Source of the DNA: Candidatus Woesearchaeota archaeon
GTDB lineage: Archaea > Nanobdellota > Nanobdellia > Woesearchaeales > UBA12501
Length of the DNA: 5,787 bases
Direction: 5' to 3'
Assembly: GCA_016177315.1 (NCBI GenBank)
Contig: JACOVN010000127.1
Coordinates: 1-5,787 of the forward strand
Part shown: positions 1-5,325 of the stretch, piece after piece
How positions within the stretch are numbered: the stretch's first letter is position 1
How the letters are laid out: each line of letters begins with the position of its first letter
The notes under the pieces: generated by a model
What the model was told of the DNA's origin: nothing
The model's database searches: none
Seen by the model: the letters and a program-made list of their open reading frames with translations, nothing else
Made by a program: the position numbers and the translations under genes

Positions 1-642
1 AATACAGGAGGAATGGGCTCCTACTCTTGCGAAGATCACCTCCTTCCCTTTCTCACAGAAGAAGAAATGGAGAAGGCTCATGGCTACAATAAGAAAACCA
101 TTGCTACAATAGAAAAAGAAACAGGGCAACAGTACAAAGGTATTCTCTATGGAGGCTTCATGGCAACGAAAAATGGAGTGAAGATAGTGGAGTACAACGC
201 CAGGTTTGGGGATCCAGAGACCATGAATGCCCTTCCGATTTTAGAAACAGATTTCTTTGAAATTGTGCAAGCCATTTGCAATGGAACATTGAAGGAGATA
301 AAAACAAAGATTACCTTTGCGAACAAAGCTACGGTCTGCAAGTATGTCGTGCCAGAAGGCTACCCAGACAATCCAACAAAGAATGAGAAAATTGCTTTGG
401 GACTAGTGCCGCAGAATGTCAAAGCTTATTTTGCTGCTGTGGATGAGCGAGAGGACGGATTGTACATGACTGGGAGCAGAGCAATGGCCTTTACCGGCAT
501 TGCAGAGAGTTTAGAGGAGGCAGAAAAAGCAGCAGAGTTTGCCGCATCCCAAGTGAAAGGGAGAGTGTTCCATCGAAGGGATATTGGAACAAAAGAATTG
601 GTAGAGAAAAGAATAAGATTCATGCAGCTGTTACGGGGATAA
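1..642 (+). CDS. purD: Phosphoribosylamine-glycine ligase (GAR synthetase), C-terminal part, 5' end outside window
   Basis: PurD joins phosphoribosylamine and glycine with ATP to make glycinamide ribonucleotide, the second step of de novo purine synthesis in the cytoplasm. The reading frame is open from base 1, giving 213 residues, about the C-terminal half of a family protein of roughly 430. Visible ATP-grasp motifs are NTGGMGSYS (1-9), GILYGGFM (47-54) and VEYNARFGDPE (63-73), whose Glu64 and Asn66 are the usual Mg/ATP ligands. The PurD C-terminal domain follows, with KYVVPEGYP (about 114-122), GSRAMAFTGIAESLEEA (about 148-164) and FHRRDIGT (190-197). The GDPETMN variant (bacteria usually have Gln after PET) is the archaeal style. 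The ATG at 13 is internal, since conserved residues precede it. It is convergent with the next gene, 7 nt between stops. No frameshift or missing motif is seen. Identification is secure. Confidence 0.96.
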   Translation, partial: NTGGMGSYSCEDHLLPFLTEEEMEKAHGYNKKTIATIEKETGQQYKGILYGGFMATKNGVKIVEYNARFGDPETMNALPILETDFFEIVQAICNGTLKEIKTKITFANKATVCKYVVPEGYPDNPTKNEKIALGLVPQNVKAYFAAVDEREDGLYMTGSRAMAFTGIAESLEEAEKAAEFAASQVKGRVFHRRDIGTKELVEKRIRFMQLLRG

Positions 643-644
643 AA

Positions 645-649
645 TTTTT
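645..649 (+). terminator. Oligo-T tract just after the purD stop
   Basis: Five T residues begin 3 nt after the purD TAA, directly before the stop of the convergent gene. Archaeal RNA polymerase terminates at short T tracts without needing a hairpin, so this is a plausible purD terminator. The AAAA at 641-644 gives only a four-T run for the opposite strand. A single T5 is weak evidence. Confidence 0.4.
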
Positions 650-2773
650 CTAGATCGAAGCAAGGGCTACCGAAGCGGTTGAAGGGTATCGAGTAGAAGG
701 TGGTCCAGACTTATCCACCGAATTTATCTTTACCCTCAAAACCTTTGGACCTCCAACAGAAGCAGAAAATTCTCTGCTTTCCCCTTCCCATAAAGTGTAA
801 CTAGCATCACCAGGGTGAATACTCAAATCGATACTTGCTCTTTGAGGTGTACCATCATAATATGACCATCCCATACTTACTATCTTGATGGTATAGCCAT
901 TGCTCGCCGTTGCGGTATCTCCGACACGCATTGCATAGGTTCCGTCAGTGGTAGAAAAGAGTAACCTACCCCACATATCAGGCTGCTCGATAAGTCTTCC
1001 AATCCTCTGATAGCGTGTGAACCTGCTTCCCTTCAGGCTGGTGCAGTAGCTTACCAATTCTTTCATCTTTGCATTGTGCGGAGCAATGCAATCCTGGCAG
1101 TCTGCCCCTTCGGTGAAGGCTGCTGTCAATCCATATTGTACCCTCACGTCCCTCGTCGCATCGCATACATTGTTCATATTGCAGGCATCGCAGTCCTTCG
1201 GGCAATTTTGCGAGGTTTCTCCAGTGCCGTAATTGCACACCCCATTTCCACAGACAGATTGCAACACGACAGCATAATCCGTATCCATGCTGCCGAGGCT
1301 GTACTTCGGATCTACTGGCATGCAGTCCGCAAGGCAGTTATCCAAGTTTTCTCCACCATTGACATTGCACCATAAATCTCCGCAGCTTGAGGGAGCATTG
1401 GTTTGCATGGTGCTTGGATCTAAGAGATTGATGATTTTTTCGCAAGGCAGGACTTTGTACCTCAGGAATTCCTCCTGGGCTGTTCTTGCCAAGGCAGAGC
1501 GAATGTCACACATTTCCTTGTGCGTCAATGTTACTGTTCCTGCAGCAAGGTTCGGGCTGCTCACAGCGCCGATCTCAGAACGCTTAATCATGAGCACGTT
1601 GTTAAACTCTCTGTCGACACAGGCAAGAGGGATTTCTACGCTTGGTGCATGCTTGAAATAATACTTACTATTTCTCTTCACCACGCTCTGGTAAGGAGGG
1701 CCTTTGAGCAAGAGGCTGATGTAATGCGGTATCCAGACCCAGCCGATCTTTGCAGCAACATGCGTTCCTCCAGTCGGAGCTGGGCCGATAATGCCCGAGT
1801 TGCTGCTTTCCCCTCCAGTAGCATAGTACCGGGATTTCAAGAGGGAATCGCAGAAAACCGTGGCAGATTGTTTTGGAGAGCAGCTGACAGAGCAATCCTG
1901 AGGACAGGTATCCAAGGTTTCTCCCAAGCTTGGGGCACAGTAATTATCTCCGCATTTTGTCGTAGCTGGCCTATCTACAGCCATCGGCTGGCTGCATACA
2001 CCTACGCTACAGCCGTGCACGGTTTGCCCAAAGCCGCAGAACTCTCCAATGCCTAAGCTGCCTGTTCCTGGAAGGCAGAAGCAGTCCTTGCTGCTTACCG
2101 TTTCTCCTGGTCCGCAGTAGCCATCTCCGGTTGGTGTGATTATGATAGTAGGCTGTGGAGAGGGTATACCACTTCCGGTTACTGCCACACCACTTTTACT
2201 GGCCGTGCCAGAAGGTTGCGTTGAATATACTAAGCATTTTGGCTTTTCATATATTGTACAGGCTTTTTTTGTGCAAACTCTAATCTGTCCATTAACAACT
2301 TCGCACGTATTACATCCATCAAACCATGAAGTACAATCAGCTGGAGGTTGCTGCGTTGACGTAGGTGTGCTTGGAACTGTCAAAGCCTGCTGGATCTGCT
2401 TCAAAAGGCTGATAAAGGCTTGTTGTTGGGCAGCGGTTGTCAAACCAGCATCCTTCATGATAACTTGTTGTTTGCTTGGAGGCATCCGGAAGAATTCAGC
2501 AATAAGCCGCAAGAGCCATTGCTGCCTCTGAGGAGGCCATTGCTTGATAGCTTTGATAGTTCTTTGAGGATACTTGATGGCTTGCTGTATACCGCTGGGT
2601 AACGCAAAGGCCTGGCCAGCAATATTAACAGCTAGCGCCTCTGAGAGAATGGCAAAATCTTCCTCTGTAAAATCCTCCTGGACAGGGGCAGGTTGCAGAA
2701 TTAAAAAGCTAAAGATCGCAACTAAAGCTACGAAGAGAACAACCAATAAAGCATTGCGCTGTTCGTTTGCCAT
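650..2773 (-). CDS. Membrane-anchored Cys-rich surface protein with C-x4-C-x10-C-x3-C repeats and a C-terminal S-layer-like beta domain
   Basis: A 707-residue protein of unknown function, probably displayed on the outer face of the membrane. Order: N-terminal hydrophobic signal anchor (about 7-26) without a lipobox Cys; Gln-rich helical region (33-132); Ser/Thr/Pro linker; first Cys cluster (147-180); second Thr/Pro linker; degenerate Cys repeat (about 215-233); three repeats CGDxxC...GE...C..DC at 274-294, 464-484 and 508-528; an unassigned segment (about 300-460) between the first and second; Cys cluster 531-577; and a Cys-free beta-rich domain (about 590-690) with VGDTATASNGYTIKIVSMGW and LWEGES, which resembles archaeal S-layer/cell-surface beta domains. 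There are 34 cysteines, all between 147 and 577, fitting disulfides in an extracellular protein. The start is supported by GAGGT 7 nt upstream and the TATA box at 2813-2820. It could be an adhesin or envelope component; the specific role is unknown. Confidence 0.9.
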   Translation of the reverse strand: MANEQRNALLVVLFVALVAIFSFLILQPAPVQEDFTEEDFAILSEALAVNIAGQAFALPSGIQQAIKYPQRTIKAIKQWPPQRQQWLLRLIAEFFRMPPSKQQVIMKDAGLTTAAQQQAFISLLKQIQQALTVPSTPTSTQQPPADCTSWFDGCNTCEVVNGQIRVCTKKACTIYEKPKCLVYSTQPSGTASKSGVAVTGSGIPSPQPTIIITPTGDGYCGPGETVSSKDCFCLPGTGSLGIGEFCGFGQTVHGCSVGVCSQPMAVDRPATTKCGDNYCAPSLGETLDTCPQDCSVSCSPKQSATVFCDSLLKSRYYATGGESSNSGIIGPAPTGGTHVAAKIGWVWIPHYISLLLKGPPYQSVVKRNSKYYFKHAPSVEIPLACVDREFNNVLMIKRSEIGAVSSPNLAAGTVTLTHKEMCDIRSALARTAQEEFLRYKVLPCEKIINLLDPSTMQTNAPSSCGDLWCNVNGGENLDNCLADCMPVDPKYSLGSMDTDYAVVLQSVCGNGVCNYGTGETSQNCPKDCDACNMNNVCDATRDVRVQYGLTAAFTEGADCQDCIAPHNAKMKELVSYCTSLKGSRFTRYQRIGRLIEQPDMWGRLLFSTTDGTYAMRVGDTATASNGYTIKIVSMGWSYYDGTPQRASIDLSIHPGDASYTLWEGESREFSASVGGPKVLRVKINSVDKSGPPSTRYPSTASVALASI
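1190..1954 (-). repeat. Three Cys-rich protein repeats (C-x4-C-x10-C-x3-C) encoded within the surface protein gene
   Basis: The units lie at 1892-1954, 1322-1384 and 1190-1252 (residues 274-294, 464-484, 508-528). All have identical cysteine spacing, C-x4-C-x10-C-x3-C, with shared CG(D/N), GE and DC positions. Similar CGDGVC...GE...CP.DC motifs are frequent in cell-surface proteins of DPANN archaea. They are repeats at protein level; the DNA copies have diverged. A degenerate fourth copy lies at 2075-2131. Confidence 0.85.
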
Positions 2774-2780
2774 GACATTT

Positions 2781-2785
2781 ACCTC
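2781..2785 (-). promoter_or_regulatory. Shine-Dalgarno site of the Cys-rich surface protein gene
   Basis: On the minus strand GAGGT lies 7 nt before the ATG at 2773 and is complementary to the CCTCC anti-SD end of 16S rRNA. It fixes the start codon. It is notable because the other promoters in the window seem to give leaderless mRNAs, whereas this gene would have a leader of about 17 nt carrying the site. Confidence 0.75.
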
Positions 2786-2812
2786 TTTTCAAGGCTTTCT
2801 GGGATTAGGAAT

Positions 2813-2820
2813 ATTTAAAT
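2813..2820. promoter_or_regulatory. Palindromic TATA box ATTTAAAT shared by divergent genes
   Basis: ATTTAAAT is its own reverse complement and is the only strong TATA-like element in the 70-bp gap between the two divergent starts. Its centre (2816.5) is 27.5 nt from the yggS ATG, which predicts a leaderless transcript. It is 43.5 nt from the minus-strand ATG, which predicts a leader of about 17 nt containing the GAGGT site. Archaeal TATA centres normally sit 26-27 nt before the transcription start. Which orientation dominates depends on the flanking BRE sequences, which I cannot rank by eye. Confidence 0.65.
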
Positions 2821-2843
2821 GTTATGCATTTTTCCAGGTTAGC

Positions 2844-3500
2844 ATGGCCTCCTCCATTCGGGAAAATGTCCTTCAGGCAAATATTCCTAAACACGTCGTT
2901 CTTATGGCAGCAACAAAAGGAAGGAGTGTAGAGGAGATAAAGCAGGTAATTGCGGTAGGTATCACCCATATCGGAGAAAATACTATCCAGGAAGCAGCAA
3001 AAAAATTCCCTGCATTACAGCAACAGGGCCTCACCAAGCACTTCATCGGCCATCTGCAGAGCAACAAGGCGAAGAAGGCCGTGGAGCTTTTTGATATGAT
3101 CCAGAGCATTGATTCAGAGAAGATTGCAGAGAAGGTAAATGAGGCAGCAGCAAAAATTGGAAAGAAGATGCTCATCATGATCCAAGTAAACATTGGGAAG
3201 GAGAAAACGAAGCATGGAGTTGTACCAGAAAGAGTAATGGAATTGTACCAAACAATAAAAAAACTGCCGAACATTTCTATAATCGGCTTGATGTGCATTG
3301 CTCCGGAAATTCCTGCAGACCAAACCAGACCTTACTTCAGGAAAATGAAAGAGCTCAACGATATTTTAAAATTGCAATACCTTTCCATGGGGATGAGCAA
3401 TGACTACAAAATTGCGATAGAGGAAGGGAGTAATATGGTGAGGTTGGGAAGGATTATTTTTGATGATGAATGGGGTGGTGAGGTAGCAATCTTTAAATAA
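2844..3500 (+). CDS. yggS: YggS/PROSC-family PLP-binding protein (PLP homeostasis), short form
   Basis: This cytoplasmic family binds pyridoxal phosphate, has no known catalytic reaction, and keeps free PLP and some amino-acid pools in balance. The protein has 218 residues with a fold type III barrel. Family motifs: LMAATKG with the predicted PLP-linking Lys25; IGENTIQE (43-50); HFIGHLQSNK (66-75); IQVNIGKEKTKHGV (113-126); and the phosphate-binding region LSMGMSNDY plus GSNMVRLG (180-202). The frame is open upstream to 2574, but that extension overlaps the divergent gene and has no family similarity. The ATG at 2844 fits the family N-terminus and lies 27.5 nt from the TATA centre, with at best a weak AGGTT as ribosome site. 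The N-terminus is about 10 residues shorter than E. coli YggS, where the Lys is at 36. The family is often next to proC; here it lies alone between two membrane-protein genes. Confidence 0.93.
   Translation: MASSIRENVLQANIPKHVVLMAATKGRSVEEIKQVIAVGITHIGENTIQEAAKKFPALQQQGLTKHFIGHLQSNKAKKAVELFDMIQSIDSEKIAEKVNEAAAKIGKKMLIMIQVNIGKEKTKHGVVPERVMELYQTIKKLPNISIIGLMCIAPEIPADQTRPYFRKMKELNDILKLQYLSMGMSNDYKIAIEEGSNMVRLGRIIFDDEWGGEVAIFK
3492..3499 (+). promoter_or_regulatory. TATA box TTTAAATA of the second Cys-rich gene, overlapping the yggS stop
   Basis: TTTAAATA includes the first bases of the yggS TAA stop (3498-3500). Its centre (3495.5) is 26.5 nt before the ATG at 3522, the standard archaeal TATA-to-start distance, so transcription should start at or next to the A of ATG. 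No SD motif lies in the 21-nt gap. The second Cys-rich gene therefore probably has its own leaderless promoter rather than depending on yggS transcription. Confidence 0.65.
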
Positions 3501-3510
3501 AGACAAAACC

Positions 3511-3515
3511 TTTTT
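3511..3515 (+). terminator. Oligo-T tract downstream of yggS
   Basis: Five T residues start 11 nt after the yggS stop, a typical minimal archaeal termination signal. The tract lies between the TATA box and start codon of the next gene, upstream of the expected transcription start, so it would end yggS mRNA without affecting that gene's own transcript. Confidence 0.4.
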
Positions 3516-3521
3516 CCCATC

Positions 3522-4835
3522 ATGCAACCAAAAGGGGCTAAAGGGATGCAGGAGAAGGATTGGCTCTTCCCCCTATCCCTGGTGATTCTGTTCTTTTTCC
3601 TTGGTAGCTTCGCCATCCTCCAGTATATCTTTCCTGACACGCTTTCTGGGAAAGCCGGCCATCTTCCCCCGAATATGGGGGAGATCCACCTCACCGTTGT
3701 TGCAGATTGTGCTGATGGGCAAGATAACGATGGCGATGGAAAGGCAGATTATCCTGCAGACTGTGGATGTATAAACCCAGAGGACGATACAGAAGATAGT
3801 TCTTGTCCAAATCGCTGCGGGAACAATATCATCGATCCTGGCGAAGAATGTGACGGAGGAAATCTGAATGGCAAAAATTGTCGGATCTTGGAGTTTGATG
3901 GAGGGGATTTGGCATGCAAGGCAGAGTGCCTGTTCAATACCGATGGCTGTATTGGGGCGCCGAAAGATGGAGATGAGGAAGACGAGGATGAAGAAGGAGA
4001 CGATAGAACAGAACAAGAGACGCAAGAGGATACTGAAGAAACAGGAAGTGGTAAAAAGGTTCGTGGAGGATATGCCGGTGGAAAGTCGAAGAAAAAGGCG
4101 CCGGACATGGCTGTTGTTCCTGGGTCAAGCCAACTGGCAGAAGGAGTGGTTGCTCCAGAAACAGAGGAAGAGAAGCCTGCAGAAGAAGAGCCGAAAGAGC
4201 CCGGCATTCCCTGGTGGGTGCCATTGATTGTTGCATTGCCCTTGCTCTTCCTGCTGGGATATTCTATACTAGCCCATGAAGGGGTTCTATGGAATCTGTT
4301 GCAGAACATTGGCACAGGCATCCTTTTGTATCCGTTCATCCGAACGAGAATTGCAGACCGTGACCTGTTGCTGCTGCTGGTGCAGGACAGGAAGATACAG
4401 CGATATCGGAAACTCCTTGTGGATGAGGAAGACTTTGCAATGTTCCATGAGCAGTATAAGAATCTGAAATTACTAAACAAGAAACTGAAGCAGCGAGATG
4501 TGGAGCAGATGGGGCGGTTCATGAAACAGCACCATCTTTCCTACCGGTTTGCGAAATTGCTGATGATGGCCAAGCACACCATTCATCCCATCCTCCATAC
4601 AGAGGAAATTCTTCCAGGTGAAGTGCTGCGAGAACTCAGGCCAATGAAGTTTATCAATCCCTTTGCGAAGGAATACCTCCAGCACTTCAAGCACAATCCC
4701 AGATATGAGATGCTGCAGAACTATTTTCTCCGGCAGCGGACAAAAGGCATTTCCTATCCAAAGATCGCGAATGAGCTGGAGAAGGCCGGATGGTCATTGC
4801 AGATGATCCAGGCGGTGTATGAAGGGGAGAAGTGA
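3522..4835 (+). CDS. Bitopic Cys-rich membrane protein with DUF4215-like ectodomain and cytoplasmic helical C-terminal module
   Basis: A 437-residue membrane protein of unknown function. Layout: basic N-tail (Lys4, 7, 12); TM1 about 14-36; ectodomain with a DNDGDGKAD calcium-loop-like motif between Cys63 and Cys81/83; a Cys-rich unit at 95-143 with CGNNIIDPGEECDGGN and GGDLACKAECLFNTDGC, resembling the DUF4215/Myxococcus Cys-rich repeat; an acidic Asp/Glu linker (149-173); a Gly/Lys stretch; a Glu/Pro linker (213-227); TM2 about 231-250; then about 187 residues, charged and helical, ending in ISYPKIANELEKAGW...IQAVY. All ten cysteines lie between the TMs, supporting N-in/C-in topology with an oxidised ectodomain. 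The hydrophobic 254-273 could be a further membrane segment. The start at 3522 has a TATA box 26.5 nt upstream; ATG 3546 is an alternative. The design suggests a surface sensor or anchor, but no ligand or partner can be named. Confidence 0.9.
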   Translation: MQPKGAKGMQEKDWLFPLSLVILFFFLGSFAILQYIFPDTLSGKAGHLPPNMGEIHLTVVADCADGQDNDGDGKADYPADCGCINPEDDTEDSSCPNRCGNNIIDPGEECDGGNLNGKNCRILEFDGGDLACKAECLFNTDGCIGAPKDGDEEDEDEEGDDRTEQETQEDTEETGSGKKVRGGYAGGKSKKKAPDMAVVPGSSQLAEGVVAPETEEEKPAEEEPKEPGIPWWVPLIVALPLLFLLGYSILAHEGVLWNLLQNIGTGILLYPFIRTRIADRDLLLLLVQDRKIQRYRKLLVDEEDFAMFHEQYKNLKLLNKKLKQRDVEQMGRFMKQHHLSYRFAKLLMMAKHTIHPILHTEEILPGEVLRELRPMKFINPFAKEYLQHFKHNPRYEMLQNYFLRQRTKGISYPKIANELEKAGWSLQMIQAVYEGEK

Positions 4836-4848
4836 AAAATAACAAAAA
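4835..4848 (-). terminator. T-rich terminator of the DUF4258-DUF2283 operon
   Basis: Read on the minus strand, the DUF2283 stop (TAG) is followed within 2 nt by TTTTTGTTATTTTT. Two T5 runs so close together are a good archaeal intrinsic termination signal. There is no matching T tract on the plus strand for the convergent gene that ends at 4835. Confidence 0.6.
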
Positions 4849-4849
4849 C

Positions 4850-5065
4850 CTATTCAGCGACGACCAACAAATTCTTCACATGCACTTCAGAAAGAGATTC
4901 GCGGGGAATTCGTTTGCTTGCCCGGAGTAATTCAATGCCAAGAATATTTCCATTCTTATCGAGATCAAGGATAGTAAGATCATCAATCTTCCTGTTCTTC
5001 GCAAATTCCCCTTTGCGAAATTCTATATATACTGCATCCGCTTCCTTATCGTAAGTGATTTCCAT
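4850..5065 (-). CDS. DUF2283 family small protein, likely antitoxin-like partner
   Basis: A 71-residue protein with the DUF2283 pattern: N-terminal YDKEADAVYIEF (5-16), a middle DDLTILDLDKNGNILGIELLRASKR (28-52) and a short tail. The family is small, usually 50-75 residues, and this one is full length. It has no TM or signal peptide, so it should be cytoplasmic. The biochemical function is unproven. Its ATG lies 1 nt after the stop of the DUF4258 gene (TAA-C-ATG) with no visible SD, so translation is probably coupled. DUF2283 genes are often found beside DUF4258 or other RelE-like toxin candidates, which suggests an antitoxin or partner role; that is inferred from context. The family assignment is fairly sure, the role is not. 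Confidence 0.85.
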   Translation of the reverse strand: MEITYDKEADAVYIEFRKGEFAKNRKIDDLTILDLDKNGNILGIELLRASKRIPRESLSEVHVKNLLVVAE

Positions 5066-5066
5066 G

Positions 5067-5279
5067 TTAAAGCCAGTAAACGCTTACAACCTTTATATAT
5101 CTTTCTCCTTTCTCACAACAAACCTCAATAGTGCCTCTTTGCAGTTTCTTTTGAATGTAATATAGACCATGCCGCTTTATTGTCCTGTCCGGATGCTTGA
5201 TGGCATCCAAAGCTTCCTCTTCCAGGATATGCCTTCTCTGCAGCCTCTCTTTTGCATGGATGGTAAAAATAACCTCCAT
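5067..5279 (-). CDS. DUF4258 family small protein, putative RelE-like toxin
   Basis: A 70-residue protein matching the DUF4258 pattern: THxxxRLxRR near the N-terminus (HAKERLQRRHI, 8-18), a short helix ending at HPDRTIKRHG, a beta segment with YYIQKKL, and a final IKVVSVYW strand. The domain is thought to be related to RelE/ParE-type toxins, small basic proteins that act on mRNA or gyrase, but activity is not shown for most members. His8, Arg12, Arg15 and Arg16 are candidate functional residues. It is first in a two-gene operon with the DUF2283 gene. The start is well defined: an in-frame TAA lies 18 nt upstream, and a TATA-like TAAATA is centred 26.5 nt before the ATG, with no SD, implying a leaderless mRNA. 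The unit sits between unrelated genes, as toxin-antitoxin loci often do. Toxicity is inferred. Confidence 0.82.
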   Translation of the reverse strand: MEVIFTIHAKERLQRRHILEEEALDAIKHPDRTIKRHGLYYIQKKLQRGTIEVCCEKGERYIKVVSVYWL

Positions 5280-5302
5280 GATAAGAAGGGGGTGTTAATG
5301 AC

Positions 5303-5308
5303 TATTTA
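5303..5308 (-). promoter_or_regulatory. TATA-like element of the DUF4258-DUF2283 operon
   Basis: On the minus strand TAAATA (within AGTAAATAGT) is centred at 5305.5, 26.5 nt before the DUF4258 ATG. It lies in the 46-bp gap after the stop of the upstream PH-domain gene, so the pair can be transcribed on its own. The surrounding AGTAAATAGTCATTAAC has no clear inverted repeat that would mark an operator. Confidence 0.5.
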
Positions 5309-5325
5309 CTGTTGTGTTGTAGTCC

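Noticed and set aside
6..15. AGGAGG directly before an ATG at 13, looking like a ribosome binding site and start
   Set aside because: The bases encode the conserved Thr-Gly-Gly-Met-Gly ATP-grasp loop of PurD and the frame is open upstream to base 1. The spacing to the ATG is also too short for an SD site.
1076..2602. Long plus-strand open frames (99 to 178 codons) opposite the Cys-rich gene
   Set aside because: They mirror the coding strand of a well-supported 707-codon gene, have unlikely compositions and no promoter or SD signals.
2574..2843. 90-codon N-terminal extension of the yggS frame
   Set aside because: It lies antisense to the start of the divergent surface protein gene, has no similarity to the YggS family and lies upstream of the TATA box.
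3966..4040. GAGGA/GATGA-rich stretch resembling a DNA tandem repeat
   Set aside because: It is the codon pattern of the Asp/Glu-rich linker, without a regular repeat unit.
3573..4522. Minus-strand open frames of 150 and 257 codons opposite the second Cys-rich gene
   Set aside because: The Ser-rich 257-codon frame is the reverse complement of the acidic Glu/Asp linker codons. The plus strand has TM segments and family motifs.
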